A DNA stretch of 59,948 nucleotides from Pedosphaera parvula Ellin514. GTDB taxonomy: Bacteria; Verrucomicrobiota; Verrucomicrobiia; Limisphaerales; Pedosphaeraceae. A program made the translations under genes and the position numbers. The stretch covers positions 1 to 59,948 of the forward strand of contig NZ_ABOX02000047.1 in the NCBI RefSeq assembly GCF_000172555.1, read 5' to 3'. Below are positions 43,211 through 53,027 of this stretch, one piece after another (the first letter of the stretch is position 1; each line of letters opens with the position of its first letter). The notes under the pieces were generated by a model. That model did not search any database. It had not been told where the DNA came from and saw only the letters and a list, made by a program, of their open reading frames with translations.

Positions 43211-44152
43211 TCATTGCTGGCGATAAAACTCCAGCGTCCGTTTCAGCCCTGCCTGCCAGTTCACTTTTGGCTCGTATCCAAGCGCCTGCTTTGCCGCTGA
43301 AATATCGGCTTGCGAGTGCTTCACATCGCCTAAACGGGCGGGCTCAAATCGCGGTTTCAAGGACTGGCCAGTGAGTTGGTTCAGTTCGCGAAATAGTTGC
43401 AAAAGGGAGATGCTCTGACCAGCCGCGATATTGAAAACCTTGCCGATAACCTTGTCGGACGGAGCCTCGGCGGCAGCGAGATTGGCCTGAATCACGTTTT
43501 CGATATAGGTGAAATCGCGGGATTGCAATCCGTCACCATAGATGGTTGGTGGCTGGCCTTGCAGCATGGAGGTACAAAACTTCGCTATCACGCCGGAATA
43601 CGGGGAATCGAATGCTTGTCGCGGCCCAAATACGTTAAAGTAGCGGAGACTCACCGTCGGCAGGTCATACAACTGGTGGAAAAGCTGGCAGTATTTTTCG
43701 GCAGCAAATTTCTGCAGGGCGTAAGGCGAGAGCGGGGCTGGCGGCATGGATTCATGCTTCGACGTCAGCGGGCTATCTCCGTAAATCGAGGAGGAAGAGG
43801 CAAACAGGAAACGTTTTACTCCTGCAGCCCGCGCCAAAATAAGCAGCCGCAACGTGCCATCGACATTGTGTTGGTGGGTTTCCAGCGGCTTGGCTACGGA
43901 AATTGGAACCGAAGTCATCGCCGCTTCATGAAAAACCCATTCGCAGCCCTGAATAAGATCTTTTACGAGCAGTTCGTCAGCGACATCGCCTTGGATACAT
44001 TCCAGATCATCGCTGCTGCGCTTCCAATCCAGATTCGAAGTTTTGCCCGAGGATAGATTATCGAGCACCACCACCCTGGCACCGCGACGGCAGAGGGCTT
44101 CGGCTAAATGCGAGCCGATGAACCCTGCCCCGCCGGTAACCAAAACTTTCAT
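43211..44152 (-). CDS. NAD-dependent nucleotide-sugar epimerase
   Basis: About 313 residues from ATG 44152. Rossmann motif TGGAGFIGSHL at the very start, then VVLDNLSSGK, SSSSIYGDSPL and catalytic YALQK (Tyr144, Lys148) of the short-chain dehydrogenase fold; VSLRYFNVFGPRQ and KVFNIAAGQSISLLQL are typical of UDP-sugar 4-epimerases (WbpP/GalE-like). It should interconvert a UDP-hexose or UDP-HexNAc pair. The ATG overlaps the stop of the aminotransferase gene (ATGA), so they are coupled. An in-frame extension upstream to 44236 lies inside that gene and is rejected. It probably supplies sugar for the surface glycan. Confidence 0.9.
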   Translation of the reverse strand: MKVLVTGGAGFIGSHLAEALCRRGARVVVLDNLSSGKTSNLDWKRSSDDLECIQGDVADELLVKDLIQGCEWVFHEAAMTSVPISVAKPLETHQHNVDGTLRLLILARAAGVKRFLFASSSSIYGDSPLTSKHESMPPAPLSPYALQKFAAEKYCQLFHQLYDLPTVSLRYFNVFGPRQAFDSPYSGVIAKFCTSMLQGQPPTIYGDGLQSRDFTYIENVIQANLAAAEAPSDKVIGKVFNIAAGQSISLLQLFRELNQLTGQSLKPRFEPARLGDVKHSQADISAAKQALGYEPKVNWQAGLKRTLEFYRQQ

Positions 44153-45258
44153 TGGTTGAAGAATTGTTTGATGGTGGAAGCGACGCGTTGGATTTGCTCG
44201 TCGGTCAGCTCCGGATAAATCGGCAACACCAGGCACTCGCGCGCGGCTTGCTCGGCAATCGGGAAATCACCCGGTTTGTAGCCAAGCGAAGCGTAGCATT
44301 TCTGCAAATGAAGCGGGAGCGGATAATGCAGGGCGGACCCAATCTTATGCGCTTCCAAGTGCTTCTTGAGATCGTCGCGGCTCGGGTGGCGCACTGTGTA
44401 GAGATGATAAATGCTTTCGGCGTAAGGCCCTTCGGCAGGCAGACGCAACGGAGTGTCGGCCAACAGTTCATGATAACGCATGGCCACGTGGCGGCGCTCA
44501 CGATTCCACTTTTCCAGATACTTGAGCTTCACGCCGAGGACGGCACCTTGAATGCCTTCCATGCGGTAATTATAGCCCACCTCATCGTGGTAATAGCGCA
44601 CAGTCGATCCATGCTCGCGCAATGATTTTGCACGAGTCGCAAACGCATCGTTATTGGTGACCAACGCACCGCCTTCACCGCAGGCACCCACGTTCTTGGT
44701 GGGATAAAAGCTGAAACAGGAAATTTCGCCAAACGTGCCAATCTTTTTTCCCTTGTACTTGGCCCCATGAGCTTGGGCGGCATCTTCGACCAGCGCCAGG
44801 TTGTGTTTGCGGCAAATTTCGAGCAAGGGGTCGAGGTCGCATGGTTGACCGTAGAGATGAACCGGCAGGATGGCTTTGGTGCGGGGAGTGATCGCTTTTT
44901 CAACCAGTTTGGGATCAAGGTTGAAGGTTGTCTCATCAATATCCACATAAACCGGCGTGGCACCACAGTAAGAGATGGCCCAACTGGTTGCGACAAAAGT
45001 GTAAGGGGTGGTGATGACCTCGTCGCCCGGCTTCAAATTCAGGAGCAACATGGCCACATGGAGAGCGGAGGTGCCGCTATTGAAGCCCAAGGCATGTTTG
45101 GCATCACAATAGGCCGCGAAATCTTTTTCGAATTGGACGACATCGGGTCCAAGGCAAAAAGTGCAATTATCCAGAGCTTTAGCGATAACTGCGTCAATTT
45201 CCTTGCGTAACGGCCGCATTTGGGCCGCCAAATCCAGATATGGAATGGGTTGATCCAT
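44149..45258 (-). CDS. DegT/DnrJ/EryC1 family nucleotide-sugar aminotransferase
   Basis: A 369-residue PLP enzyme: GFNSGTSALHVAMLLL binds the phosphate, VEDAAQAHGAKYKG contains the Asp and FSFYPTKNVGACGEGG the Schiff-base Lys (about 188). GYNYRMEGIQGAVLGVKL is the usual family dimer signature. It transfers an amino group (typically from Glu) to a keto sugar-nucleotide, giving an amino sugar. It is coupled to the epimerase by a 4-bp overlap, so the pair makes one modified amino-sugar precursor. It is divergent from the exporter gene. The exact product cannot be told; keto-sugar dehydratases are not in the window. Confidence 0.9.
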   Translation of the reverse strand: MDQPIPYLDLAAQMRPLRKEIDAVIAKALDNCTFCLGPDVVQFEKDFAAYCDAKHALGFNSGTSALHVAMLLLNLKPGDEVITTPYTFVATSWAISYCGATPVYVDIDETTFNLDPKLVEKAITPRTKAILPVHLYGQPCDLDPLLEICRKHNLALVEDAAQAHGAKYKGKKIGTFGEISCFSFYPTKNVGACGEGGALVTNNDAFATRAKSLREHGSTVRYYHDEVGYNYRMEGIQGAVLGVKLKYLEKWNRERRHVAMRYHELLADTPLRLPAEGPYAESIYHLYTVRHPSRDDLKKHLEAHKIGSALHYPLPLHLQKCYASLGYKPGDFPIAEQAARECLVLPIYPELTDEQIQRVASTIKQFFNQ

Positions 45259-45456
45259 TATAAACTATATTACTTTCTGAAACACCCGCAGACTCACCAG
45301 CGAGAACCGCAAGGACGTTTCTTGCTTATGCAATTCCCCTTGGTAACATGGAACCTGCCTTTAAAGCAATCACGGCGGCGAAAAACGTCGTCCAAAGTGG
45401 CTGCAAAATAGTTGACACATGGCCCGAAGCCTCAACTATGTAAAAGGCAATATTTG

Positions 45457-47328
45457 ATGAATAATCTGAAGAGCATTTTTAAGTTTGGTTGGCCTTATCT
45501 GCGCCGTTATAAGGGGCGCTTGATGGCAGGCATCCTGTTGGGGTTCCTGTTCGGCGCTTCCAATGCCAGCTTTATCTGGGCGACCAAGACTTTGTTTACG
45601 CGCCTGACGCCGCCGGCTGAGTCGACTGCGATGCCCGACAGTAAAAAAACCCCGGGAATTTTTTCTGAACAGGCAAAGCAAATCCAACAGACAGTTGAAA
45701 CAGTCGTCGATCCCTGGCTGCCTAGGATTAATACCGAGCTGAAGTGGCGGCAAATTCTGGGCGGCTTGCTATTGCTGCCGATCCTGGTTTTCTTTCGCGG
45801 CAGCGTAGGTTATCTGAACAGTTATTGCATGGCCTGGGTCAGTGAACGGGTCATCAAAGATCTGCGCCTGGACTTGCTCCACAAGCTGAACTCACTTTCG
45901 ATGGATTTCTTCAACAAATCCACCCTCGGCGATTTAATGGGAAGGGTAAATGGCGATACCCAGGCGCTTTATCGCTGCATGAGTTTGGGCTTTTCCGATC
46001 TGATCAAGGAACCGATAACAGTTGTCGGGGTGGCAGCCGGGCTTTTTTGGATGGACCCCAAACTGACGCTGCTTTCACTGATGTTTGTACCCACCATTGT
46101 TATTCCGATTCGCATTCTTAGTAAAAAGGCCAAGAAGGCATTCAAATCGAGCGTGCAGGAAGGCATCGGGCAGGACAGCCTGGTTGTGGAAGTCTACAGT
46201 AGTATTCGTGTCGTTAAAGCATTCTGCCTCGAACCCTTTCAGATGCAGCGTTTCAAAGGAATCTATGAACGTTTGGTTCGTATCGGAATGAAGAGTGTGC
46301 AGGCCAAGGAACTGATCAACCCGATCATCGAAACCCTTTCCGTAATGGGCTTGGGCGTCGTTATCATCTTCATTTGCAAAACCCATCGCGACATTCCTCA
46401 TATGGCTGCCTTTTTGGTTGGTATCATTAGCATGTATACCCCCATTAAAAAGCTGGGCGGCATCCCTGTGTATTTTCAGCAGGCAAACGTGGGGGCAGAG
46501 CGGTTGATTCAGCTTTTTGCGCTCCAGCCTACCGTTAAGGAAAAAGTAGACGCCATTCCGTTAAAGAGCTTTCAGAAAGCGATAACCTTTGAAAATGTGA
46601 CCTTCGCTTACGAAGGAAAAGGACCCGCTCTCAAAAACTTCAGCCTGACGATACCGCGAGGTATGAAATTAGGTATCGCTGGCGAAAGCGGCTCAGGCAA
46701 GAGCACTTTGGTAAGTTTGACTCTTCGTTTCTACGACCCTGTTTCCGGCGTCATCAAGATCGATGGTCATGACGTGCGGGAACTTTCAGTCACCGACATG
46801 CGCTCACAAATGGCGCTGGTAAGCCAGGATATCGTGCTATTCGATCAGACCATTGCTGAGAACATCGCCAATGGGAAACCGGGTGCCAGCCGCGAGGAAA
46901 TCGAGGCAGCTGCAAAAGCTGCTTACGCCCATGACTTCATCATGGCGCTGCCAAAAGGTTACGATACTCGCCCGGGCGAAATGGGAAAAAACCTTTCTGG
47001 CGGCCAGAAACAGCGCCTTTGCATTGCGCGGGCATTTGTGCGCAATGCCCCGATACTCATCCTGGATGAAGCAACCGCCAGTCTGGATGCCAAGGCTGAA
47101 GGCGAAGTGCAGGCAGCCATCGATCGATTGGCAGAACACCGGACCGTTATTTGTATCGCCCATCGCCTTTCCACTTTGACCAACACGGATAAGATCATTG
47201 TCATGGACAATGGCCGCATCGTCGAAGAAGGACATTTTGATGAGTTGCTCCATGCGAATGGAACCTTTGCCAATCTGGCGCGCAAACAAGGCATCCACGC
47301 AAAATCCAAATTAGTGGCCCAGCGGTAG
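45457..47328 (+). CDS. MsbA-like ABC exporter (lipid or glycolipid flippase type)
   Basis: About 623 residues from ATG 45457; an upstream in-frame codon at 45412 is less likely. The N-terminal transmembrane domain (about 15-345, six segments) is followed by the ATPase with Walker A GESGSGKST (about 409-417), Q-loop MALVSQDIVLF, signature LSGGQ (about 513) and Walker B ILILDEA (about 533), and the H-switch IAHRLS. A full half-transporter works as a homodimer. A soluble loop with Pro/Lys/Thr between segments 1 and 2 (ESTAMPDSKKTPG) is longer than in MsbA. Its place at the head of the glycosyltransferases suggests it flips a glycolipid or lipid A-like precursor. Confidence 0.88.
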   Translation: MNNLKSIFKFGWPYLRRYKGRLMAGILLGFLFGASNASFIWATKTLFTRLTPPAESTAMPDSKKTPGIFSEQAKQIQQTVETVVDPWLPRINTELKWRQILGGLLLLPILVFFRGSVGYLNSYCMAWVSERVIKDLRLDLLHKLNSLSMDFFNKSTLGDLMGRVNGDTQALYRCMSLGFSDLIKEPITVVGVAAGLFWMDPKLTLLSLMFVPTIVIPIRILSKKAKKAFKSSVQEGIGQDSLVVEVYSSIRVVKAFCLEPFQMQRFKGIYERLVRIGMKSVQAKELINPIIETLSVMGLGVVIIFICKTHRDIPHMAAFLVGIISMYTPIKKLGGIPVYFQQANVGAERLIQLFALQPTVKEKVDAIPLKSFQKAITFENVTFAYEGKGPALKNFSLTIPRGMKLGIAGESGSGKSTLVSLTLRFYDPVSGVIKIDGHDVRELSVTDMRSQMALVSQDIVLFDQTIAENIANGKPGASREEIEAAAKAAYAHDFIMALPKGYDTRPGEMGKNLSGGQKQRLCIARAFVRNAPILILDEATASLDAKAEGEVQAAIDRLAEHRTVICIAHRLSTLTNTDKIIVMDNGRIVEEGHFDELLHANGTFANLARKQGIHAKSKLVAQR

Positions 47329-47330
47329 GC

Positions 47331-48146
47331 ATGAGCGTCGGCATTGTCATCCCGGTTTTTAACCAGTTGAATTACACGCAAGGTTGCCTGGAAAGCCTGC
47401 GGAAAACCATTAGTCCTGACGTTGTCATTGTAATCGTCAATAATGGTTCGTCTGATGGCACGACAGCATTTCTTTCCACCTGCACCTCGGCAACGATCAT
47501 CAGCAATCCGGAAAATAAAGGCTGTGCTGCCGCCTGGAATCAAGGGGTGAAAGCAACCACTGCAGATTGGGTTGTCATTCTGAACAATGATGTTCTTCTG
47601 AGCTCAGGCTGGCTGGAAGGATTGGTGGCGTTCGCAGAGCAAAATGGCCTCGACATCGTGAGTCCCGGCATTCGCGAAGGCGAATTGAACTACGATTTGG
47701 AAACCTACGCGCAACAGTTCGTCAATAACACAGGCAAAGCCGTGCGCTTCGGCGTGGCCAATGGCATCTGCTTCATGGTACATCGGCGGGTGTTCGAGAA
47801 AGTCGGCCTTTTCGACGAAAACTTCCGCATCGGCCAGTTTGAAGACTCGGATTTTTTCAAGCGGGCACAGGCCGCAGGATTCAAACTGGGCACCACAGGT
47901 CGATCATTCATTCATCATTTTGGTTCCATCACGCAAAACTCCATTCGCGAAAGCAAAACCGTGAGGCCGTACGAAGCGGAAAACCGGGCGTATTTTCGCA
48001 AGAAATGGAAACTGAACTGGCTCGCTCGCCGCCTGCAAAAGCTGAGACAAAAAGCGCAGGCCGCCTCCTGGCGAGCCAGGGAATTACGAGAGTGCGGCCA
48101 TTCCTTGATGGAAAAGTGGCGCGCCGGCAAATTGGAACACCATTGA
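47331..48146 (+). CDS. Family 2 glycosyltransferase (rhamnosyltransferase-like)
   Basis: A 271-residue GT-A enzyme: GIVIPVFNQLNYTQGCLESL, VNNGSSDGT, ENKGCAAAWNQGV and the metal-binding VILNNDV (NDx in place of DxD), then GQFEDSDFFKRAQAAGF, the acceptor-side motif. The C-terminal 60 residues are basic and helical, possibly for membrane contact. ATG 47331 lies three bases after the exporter stop, so they are co-translated. It adds one sugar to the glycan; donor unknown. Confidence 0.88.
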   Translation: MSVGIVIPVFNQLNYTQGCLESLRKTISPDVVIVIVNNGSSDGTTAFLSTCTSATIISNPENKGCAAAWNQGVKATTADWVVILNNDVLLSSGWLEGLVAFAEQNGLDIVSPGIREGELNYDLETYAQQFVNNTGKAVRFGVANGICFMVHRRVFEKVGLFDENFRIGQFEDSDFFKRAQAAGFKLGTTGRSFIHHFGSITQNSIRESKTVRPYEAENRAYFRKKWKLNWLARRLQKLRQKAQAASWRARELRECGHSLMEKWRAGKLEHH

Positions 48147-48156
48147 GGCTCCTGGG

Positions 48157-49233
48157 ATGAAACCTGCCAATTTCCCAAAAAATCCTTCGTTCCTGATCGT
48201 CTCCTTGAGATTTATTGGCGATGTTCTCCTTTCAACGCCGCTGGCTGTTTCGATCAAAACGCATCTGCCCGATGCCACGGTGGATTACGTGGTGTTCAAG
48301 GGCACCGAAGGCGTGCTGGCCAAAAATCCCTACGTCCGCCAGGTTCACACCATCGAGCCCGGAACGTCAGGTTGGCGGACGGCGCTCCGGATTTTGCGGC
48401 GTTATGACTATTCCATCGCCGGAAATCCGTCGGATCGCAGCACATCGTTCACCCTTTTCGGCGGACGCCACTCGGTGGGGTTTTACATTTACAAACGGCA
48501 GGATTGGTGGAAAAAACTGTTTCTGACTCAATGCAATCCGCTGGCTCTGGAACACACCGTTCCCTTGATGCTGTCACAGTTGGATTCACTGAAGATTCCC
48601 CGTATCTCGCGAGTGGTCATGGGACACGATGAGGCGGATGCCAATTTTGTCAGGGAACAACTGGGTGAAGAGGATTACATCCTGCTGCATCCATTCACAC
48701 GCCAGGCTTACAAGTACTGGCCCGCCAGACATTGGGCTCAACTGGCGGATTTGATCCAGAGACAAACAAGCTTGCGCGCTATTTTCACGCGCTCTGGATT
48801 TGCTGCGGATGAGAAGCAATTTCAGGACATTGAAGCGGCTGCAGGCCGCAAATTGATGTCATTTCCAAAATCTTTCACGTTAACGCAACTAGCCGCAGCC
48901 ATTCATGGTTGTCGCACTTATGTGGGCGTAGATACCGTGGCAACTCACATGGCGGCAGCTTTGGAAGTTCCCGTAGTGGCGCTTTATGGACCGACGATGC
49001 CGGATCGTTGGGGACCTTGGCCGAATGGATATGCCACTAACGCACCTTACGCTCCGTCCGGACGCATCCAAAAAAAGCAAAATATTACCGTGCTCCAGCA
49101 ATCATGGCCTTGTGTGGCGTGCAATAAGGAGCAATGTCTGCTGAGCAAAAGCACTAGGATGGAATGCCTGGAAAGTCTTTCGCCCGAAACGGTGTTGGAA
49201 TCAATCAGGATTGACACTCCGCTCGCCGTCTGA
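48157..49233 (+). CDS. Family 9 glycosyltransferase (heptosyltransferase-like)
   Basis: A 358-residue GT-B enzyme: FLIVSLRFIGDVLLSTPLA at the start, then ILLHPFTRQAYKYWPARHWAQL and VGVDTVATHMAAALEVPVVALYGPT, the ADP-heptose transferase signature with the D-T-x-x-x-H triplet. The C-terminus has a Cys cluster (CVACNKEQCLL) that could form disulfides or bind metal, as seen in some members. Inferred role: adding heptose or a similar sugar to lipid A core or another surface glycan. It is 11 bp after the GT2 gene, the same operon. Confidence 0.88.
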   Translation: MKPANFPKNPSFLIVSLRFIGDVLLSTPLAVSIKTHLPDATVDYVVFKGTEGVLAKNPYVRQVHTIEPGTSGWRTALRILRRYDYSIAGNPSDRSTSFTLFGGRHSVGFYIYKRQDWWKKLFLTQCNPLALEHTVPLMLSQLDSLKIPRISRVVMGHDEADANFVREQLGEEDYILLHPFTRQAYKYWPARHWAQLADLIQRQTSLRAIFTRSGFAADEKQFQDIEAAAGRKLMSFPKSFTLTQLAAAIHGCRTYVGVDTVATHMAAALEVPVVALYGPTMPDRWGPWPNGYATNAPYAPSGRIQKKQNITVLQQSWPCVACNKEQCLLSKSTRMECLESLSPETVLESIRIDTPLAV

Positions 49234-49572
49234 CATTTATTGGCTTTGGATGTTGAGAGTAAGGTGTAACTGCTTTACTTGGGAAAGAGTCTTCTCTACA
49301 GGAGTGGAGCCCAAGGGATTGTAGGGTAGACACCCCATGGCCCGTGCCCGGTGGCTGGTTAGACTTTCTGAACGCACTCGAGGCGGCGAAAGCCAAGCCG
49401 GTTGAAAACGCGGGTCTGGATCTCAGAACACCGTAGAGTTCAATGGCTATAAAGCATAAAATGTACGATGAGGAGCGGGTTGTGCAACCGTTGAACTCCA
49501 GCATTGGAAGCGAGGAGGGATTCCTTGTTTTGGCAGCAACAAATTTATCCCAATGTCATTAAAAGATAACTT
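49234..49572. other. Intergenic region with a possible structured RNA element
   Basis: A 339-bp gap in the glycan operon. It contains an inverted repeat GAGTTCAATGG (49436-49446) / CCGTTGAACTC (49488-49498), 11 pairs with one G-U in RNA, enclosing 41 bases. A small inner hairpin is also possible (GCAT/ATGT around 49454-49464). No T-run follows, so it is not a standard terminator. No coding frame is convincing. Confidence 0.4.
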
Positions 49573-50736
49573 ATGAACACTGGCGCTACCCCTTCCCTTA
49601 ATTTGGAGGGCACATTGTTCACTGACACCAAGGCCCCGGCCCAGGCCGGACGCGTTGACCGTTATCAGGAAGCTCCCGCGGAGGCCGCCGCTCCCTCAGG
49701 CATCGCCACTGTCTCGGCCGGGGAACTGGCATCGCCGCTCCAAAGGCGGTTGTCCCCCGCAAGTCCACCCGCCACAATTCCCGTTCGCATGCCGAAAGTC
49801 AGCATCCTGGTTCCCACCTATAATTACGCTCGTTACCTGCGTGAAACGATCGAGTCGGTACTGAACCAGGATTTCGAGGATTTTGAATTGATCATTGTGG
49901 ATGATTGCTCCTCAGATAACAGTCATGAAGTCATCGCGCATTATGCAGCGCAGGACGGGCGGATTCGCTATCAGATCAATGCCAAAAATCTGGGCATGGT
50001 GGCGAACTGGAATTATTGTCTCTCCCTGGCGAAGGGGGAGTATATCAAATTTTTGTTTGGTGACGATACGTTGGCCGACCGGCAGGCATTAACGAAGATG
50101 GTCCGCATGCTGGAGGAAAATCCTTCAGCAGTACTCGCGGTCTCGGCACGGAATATTCTTGATGAACATTCGCAGGTGATCGAAATCATGGATCACCTGG
50201 GCACGAATGGCGTGCAGTTGGGGCAGGACGTCATCGTGCGCTGCCTGGAAAGCAATGCCAATCTGATCGGTGAACCCTCCGTGGTGCTGATGCGCAAGTG
50301 CGACACCGCACGTGGCTTCAACCCCAGCTATCGCCAGCTCACGGATCTTGAAATGTGGTTTCACCTTCTGGAAAAAGGCAACGCGATTTACACTTCCGAA
50401 CCACTTTGTTCCTTTCGCAAGCATCCACAGCAGCAGACAGAAGTTAACAAGGTCCAACAAATCGGCGAAAAAGAGCAACTGGTCCTGCTCACCGAGTTTT
50501 ATAAACGCCCATGGGTGAAAACCCCGGAACGCCGCAAACTGCTCTTCTCCCAGCTTTATTGGTTGCGGAAGAATGCGAAAAAGGGCCAGGGATGCTCGGA
50601 ACTGGAACACCGACTCGCAAGCTGTTTGGGAGATGGATGGTACGCCTGGCTTTACTTCCTCCATAAGTTGTGCCGGCCGGCACAGAACCTTCAAAGGTTT
50701 TATTACAAGCGCATACTGCGACGCCCCGTGAAATAA
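49573..50736 (+). CDS. Family 2 glycosyltransferase with Pro/Ala-rich N-terminal extension
   Basis: A 387-residue protein. The catalytic GT-A domain begins at MPKVSILVPTYNYARYLRETI (an internal ATG at 49789 would start here), with IIVDDCSSDNS, KNLGMVANWNYCLSLAKGEYIKFLFGDDTL (DxD-like DD) and RQLTDLEMWFHLLEKG. The first 72 residues are low-complexity (Pro, Ala, Glu) and may be a true disordered tail or an over-long start. ATG 49573 is preceded by AAAAG only weakly. It belongs with the surface-glycan genes; sugar unknown. Confidence 0.85.
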   Translation: MNTGATPSLNLEGTLFTDTKAPAQAGRVDRYQEAPAEAAAPSGIATVSAGELASPLQRRLSPASPPATIPVRMPKVSILVPTYNYARYLRETIESVLNQDFEDFELIIVDDCSSDNSHEVIAHYAAQDGRIRYQINAKNLGMVANWNYCLSLAKGEYIKFLFGDDTLADRQALTKMVRMLEENPSAVLAVSARNILDEHSQVIEIMDHLGTNGVQLGQDVIVRCLESNANLIGEPSVVLMRKCDTARGFNPSYRQLTDLEMWFHLLEKGNAIYTSEPLCSFRKHPQQQTEVNKVQQIGEKEQLVLLTEFYKRPWVKTPERRKLLFSQLYWLRKNAKKGQGCSELEHRLASCLGDGWYAWLYFLHKLCRPAQNLQRFYYKRILRRPVK

Positions 50737-50768
50737 CCACGGTGCCGGGCAGAGCCAATTGCCGGCTT

Positions 50769-51863
50769 CTAACAATCCGCAAATTCGGCCCAGGGAGCGC
50801 GCTGACCAATGAGTTGATTCAACTTCCGCACGTCTTCCCGATAAAATTGAGCGAGCCGTTTGTGTGCCTCCATGGGCATTTTCTTTTCCGAATCAGGTTT
50901 GGTATTCCAAATCATGTACCAGAAGAGAAAACGTCTCTCGAAAGGAAATTGCAGGCGCAGCGGAAGGAAGCTTAGAAATCTGCGAAACCAAGGGTGTCTC
51001 GCCAGGTCAGCTTCGGCCAATGGAATGCGCCTCCTGGTGCCGCCCACATGGTAATGTTTGCCAAGATTTGCCGGGGAAAAATCCTCATCCAGCTCCAAAA
51101 AGCGCATGACCTTTTTCAGCACCGTGGCGGGATCCTTTTTCAATTCATCGGTAAATAAAACCAACAACTGCTCCCTGGGAAACACTTTGTAATATTCCTC
51201 GAGTATGAGGCTGTATTCACCCATGGCGACATAGCCATTGTCCTCCGTCCCCGGGAGGAACAGACGCTCCCGGTCAACGGTTTCAGCCTTGAGCTTATCA
51301 TCAACAACTTGAAGAAAGTCGCGCGATTCAATCTCACGCTTGACCATCATTTTGTAATGGGAATAAGCGCGCTCGATGGGATTGCGCAGCAAAGCGATCA
51401 ACTTTACGTGAGGCATCTGGTCGAAAATGCGCCGGGGTACTTCCAGGCTGGTCATGTAGGCGGGAGTCGATTTACCCCACATCTTTTCCGGCGGAGCCTC
51501 GTTGAAAAACAAATCCGAATACCATTCCCAGCCCTTCGCGCAATATTCCGAGTTGGTGAAAAAAGGGATTTCCTTTTCCGGCAACATGTAGAGTTTTGGG
51601 TGCCGCTCCAGATATTTGTGCAGCGAAGTGGTGCCGGATTTCTGCGCCCCGATGATCATGAAATCCAGCTTTGTCGCACGTCCCCCGTTCGTCCGATGGT
51701 TTAAGGATGCCTGCATTACAGCTTCATTTTTACAAGGTTCAGCCTGCTTAGTAGAAATATCGACCAGGGACGACTTTCCCAGGGCAATAGTGGAATCACC
51801 ATGGAAGGAGGAGTGCCCCAAACCTTCGGGCAGGCTTTCAGAAAAACTACTTTTATGCAACAT
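50769..51863 (-). CDS. Sulfotransferase
   Basis: A 364-residue PAPS-dependent sulfotransferase. GAQKSGTTSLHKYL (near residue 72) is the 5'-phosphosulfate loop, with the catalytic base likely in the following HPKLYMLPEKE region, and LLRNPIERAYSHYKMM is the 3'-phosphate site. FTDELKKDPATVLKKVMRFLEL is also typical. The sequence resembles heparan-type glycan sulfotransferases. A later start at ATG 51716 (MQASLNHRT) would remove 49 non-conserved residues and is plausible. It lies on the opposite strand within the glycan cluster and probably sulfates that glycan; no PAPS synthesis gene is in the window. Confidence 0.88.
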   Translation of the reverse strand: MLHKSSFSESLPEGLGHSSFHGDSTIALGKSSLVDISTKQAEPCKNEAVMQASLNHRTNGGRATKLDFMIIGAQKSGTTSLHKYLERHPKLYMLPEKEIPFFTNSEYCAKGWEWYSDLFFNEAPPEKMWGKSTPAYMTSLEVPRRIFDQMPHVKLIALLRNPIERAYSHYKMMVKREIESRDFLQVVDDKLKAETVDRERLFLPGTEDNGYVAMGEYSLILEEYYKVFPREQLLVLFTDELKKDPATVLKKVMRFLELDEDFSPANLGKHYHVGGTRRRIPLAEADLARHPWFRRFLSFLPLRLQFPFERRFLFWYMIWNTKPDSEKKMPMEAHKRLAQFYREDVRKLNQLIGQRAPWAEFADC

Positions 51864-52076
51864 CGTACTGTAATTTTTGCAGCCACGGCGGTTTGTCGAA
51901 TATGGGGTAATGACCTACCCACAGTTAAATCGTTACCTGCTTTTTTATTATAAACATTAAACATCAGAAAGCGTCCGGCTTTGCACCCGCTGAAATTCTC
52001 GAGTCAGAACCCCGGGCATCTTTCCATGAAGAACAACCTTGCTTCCTTGCATCGAACCGAATAGTTCATATCCCTT

Positions 52077-52844
52077 ATGACGCCCGTTTCGGTCGTGGTA
52101 AACACATTAAATGAAGAAGCCAACCTGCCCGGTTGTCTCGAAAGTTTGCGCTGGGCCGATGAGGTGGTGGTCGTGGACATGCACAGCATAGATCGCACAG
52201 CTGAAATTGCGACCGCCTTTGGCTGCCGGGTTTTCCAACATGAACGCACCGGTTACGTCGAACCAGCCCGCAACTTTGCGATCGCGCAGGCAAAAAATTC
52301 CTGGGTTCTGGTGGTGGATGCTGACGAACGTGTTTCACCTGGACTCGCGACTTGGATTAAGGACCATCTGGGCAGCATCTCCGCAGTGGCTTTTCGCATT
52401 CCCCGACGCAATTTTTATAGCGATCGCTGGATCACTTGTTGTGGGTGGTTTCCCGATGAGCAGCTGCGGCTGTTTCAGCGTGATTACGTGCGTTACTCCG
52501 ATCGCATTCACCGCGCTCCAACGGTGGAGGGTTCGGTAATAACCCTGCCCCTGCACGGCGAAGCCTTTTTTGCTCATTATGGGTTCAACACCCTTGAAGC
52601 GCGCGTGGAAAAGGACAACAAATATTCGAGCATTACCGCTCAATCCATGTTTCAGGAAGGTCGCCGCATCGGGGCCTTTGGGCTTTTAACGCGCACGGTA
52701 TGGGCTTTCGTCACCGCCTACTTGTTTCAGGGCGGCATTCGGTTTGGGACTTTGGGTGTCAGCCTGGCTTGGGAGCGGGCATTTGCCACGTTTTTAAAAT
52801 ATGCCAAGCTGTGGGAATTGCAGCAGAAGCACAAATCTTCTTGA
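52077..52844 (+). CDS. Family 2 glycosyltransferase (WaaE/KdtX-like)
   Basis: A 255-residue GT-A enzyme: SVVVNTLNEEANLPGCLESL, DEVVVVDMHSIDRTAEIA, YVEPARNFAIAQAKNSWVLVVDADERVSP (DAD metal site), and the branch hallmark RRNFYSDRWITCCGWFPDEQLRLFQR with its W...GW...D...RLF pattern. The C-terminus (AFVTAYLFQGGIRFGTLG) is membrane-leaning, as in the WaaE group. Known WaaE proteins add glucose to the LPS core heptose, which fits the nearby GT9, but this is inference. ATG 52077 has no clear ribosome site. Confidence 0.88.
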   Translation: MTPVSVVVNTLNEEANLPGCLESLRWADEVVVVDMHSIDRTAEIATAFGCRVFQHERTGYVEPARNFAIAQAKNSWVLVVDADERVSPGLATWIKDHLGSISAVAFRIPRRNFYSDRWITCCGWFPDEQLRLFQRDYVRYSDRIHRAPTVEGSVITLPLHGEAFFAHYGFNTLEARVEKDNKYSSITAQSMFQEGRRIGAFGLLTRTVWAFVTAYLFQGGIRFGTLGVSLAWERAFATFLKYAKLWELQQKHKSS

Positions 52845-53027
52845 ATGCCAGAACGGGTCAACCCGTCTATTCATCCAGTGAACTGCATTGGAAGTACGTC
52901 AACGCACGTTTATAAATCTTTAGTCTCCCCCTTGCGCAGACGACTCTCTTCTGCTCCTTTAACTGCAAACATTGTCCGGACTGACAGGAGGTCAGGACGC
53001 AAAAAACACAGTAATTAAATTGAACCA

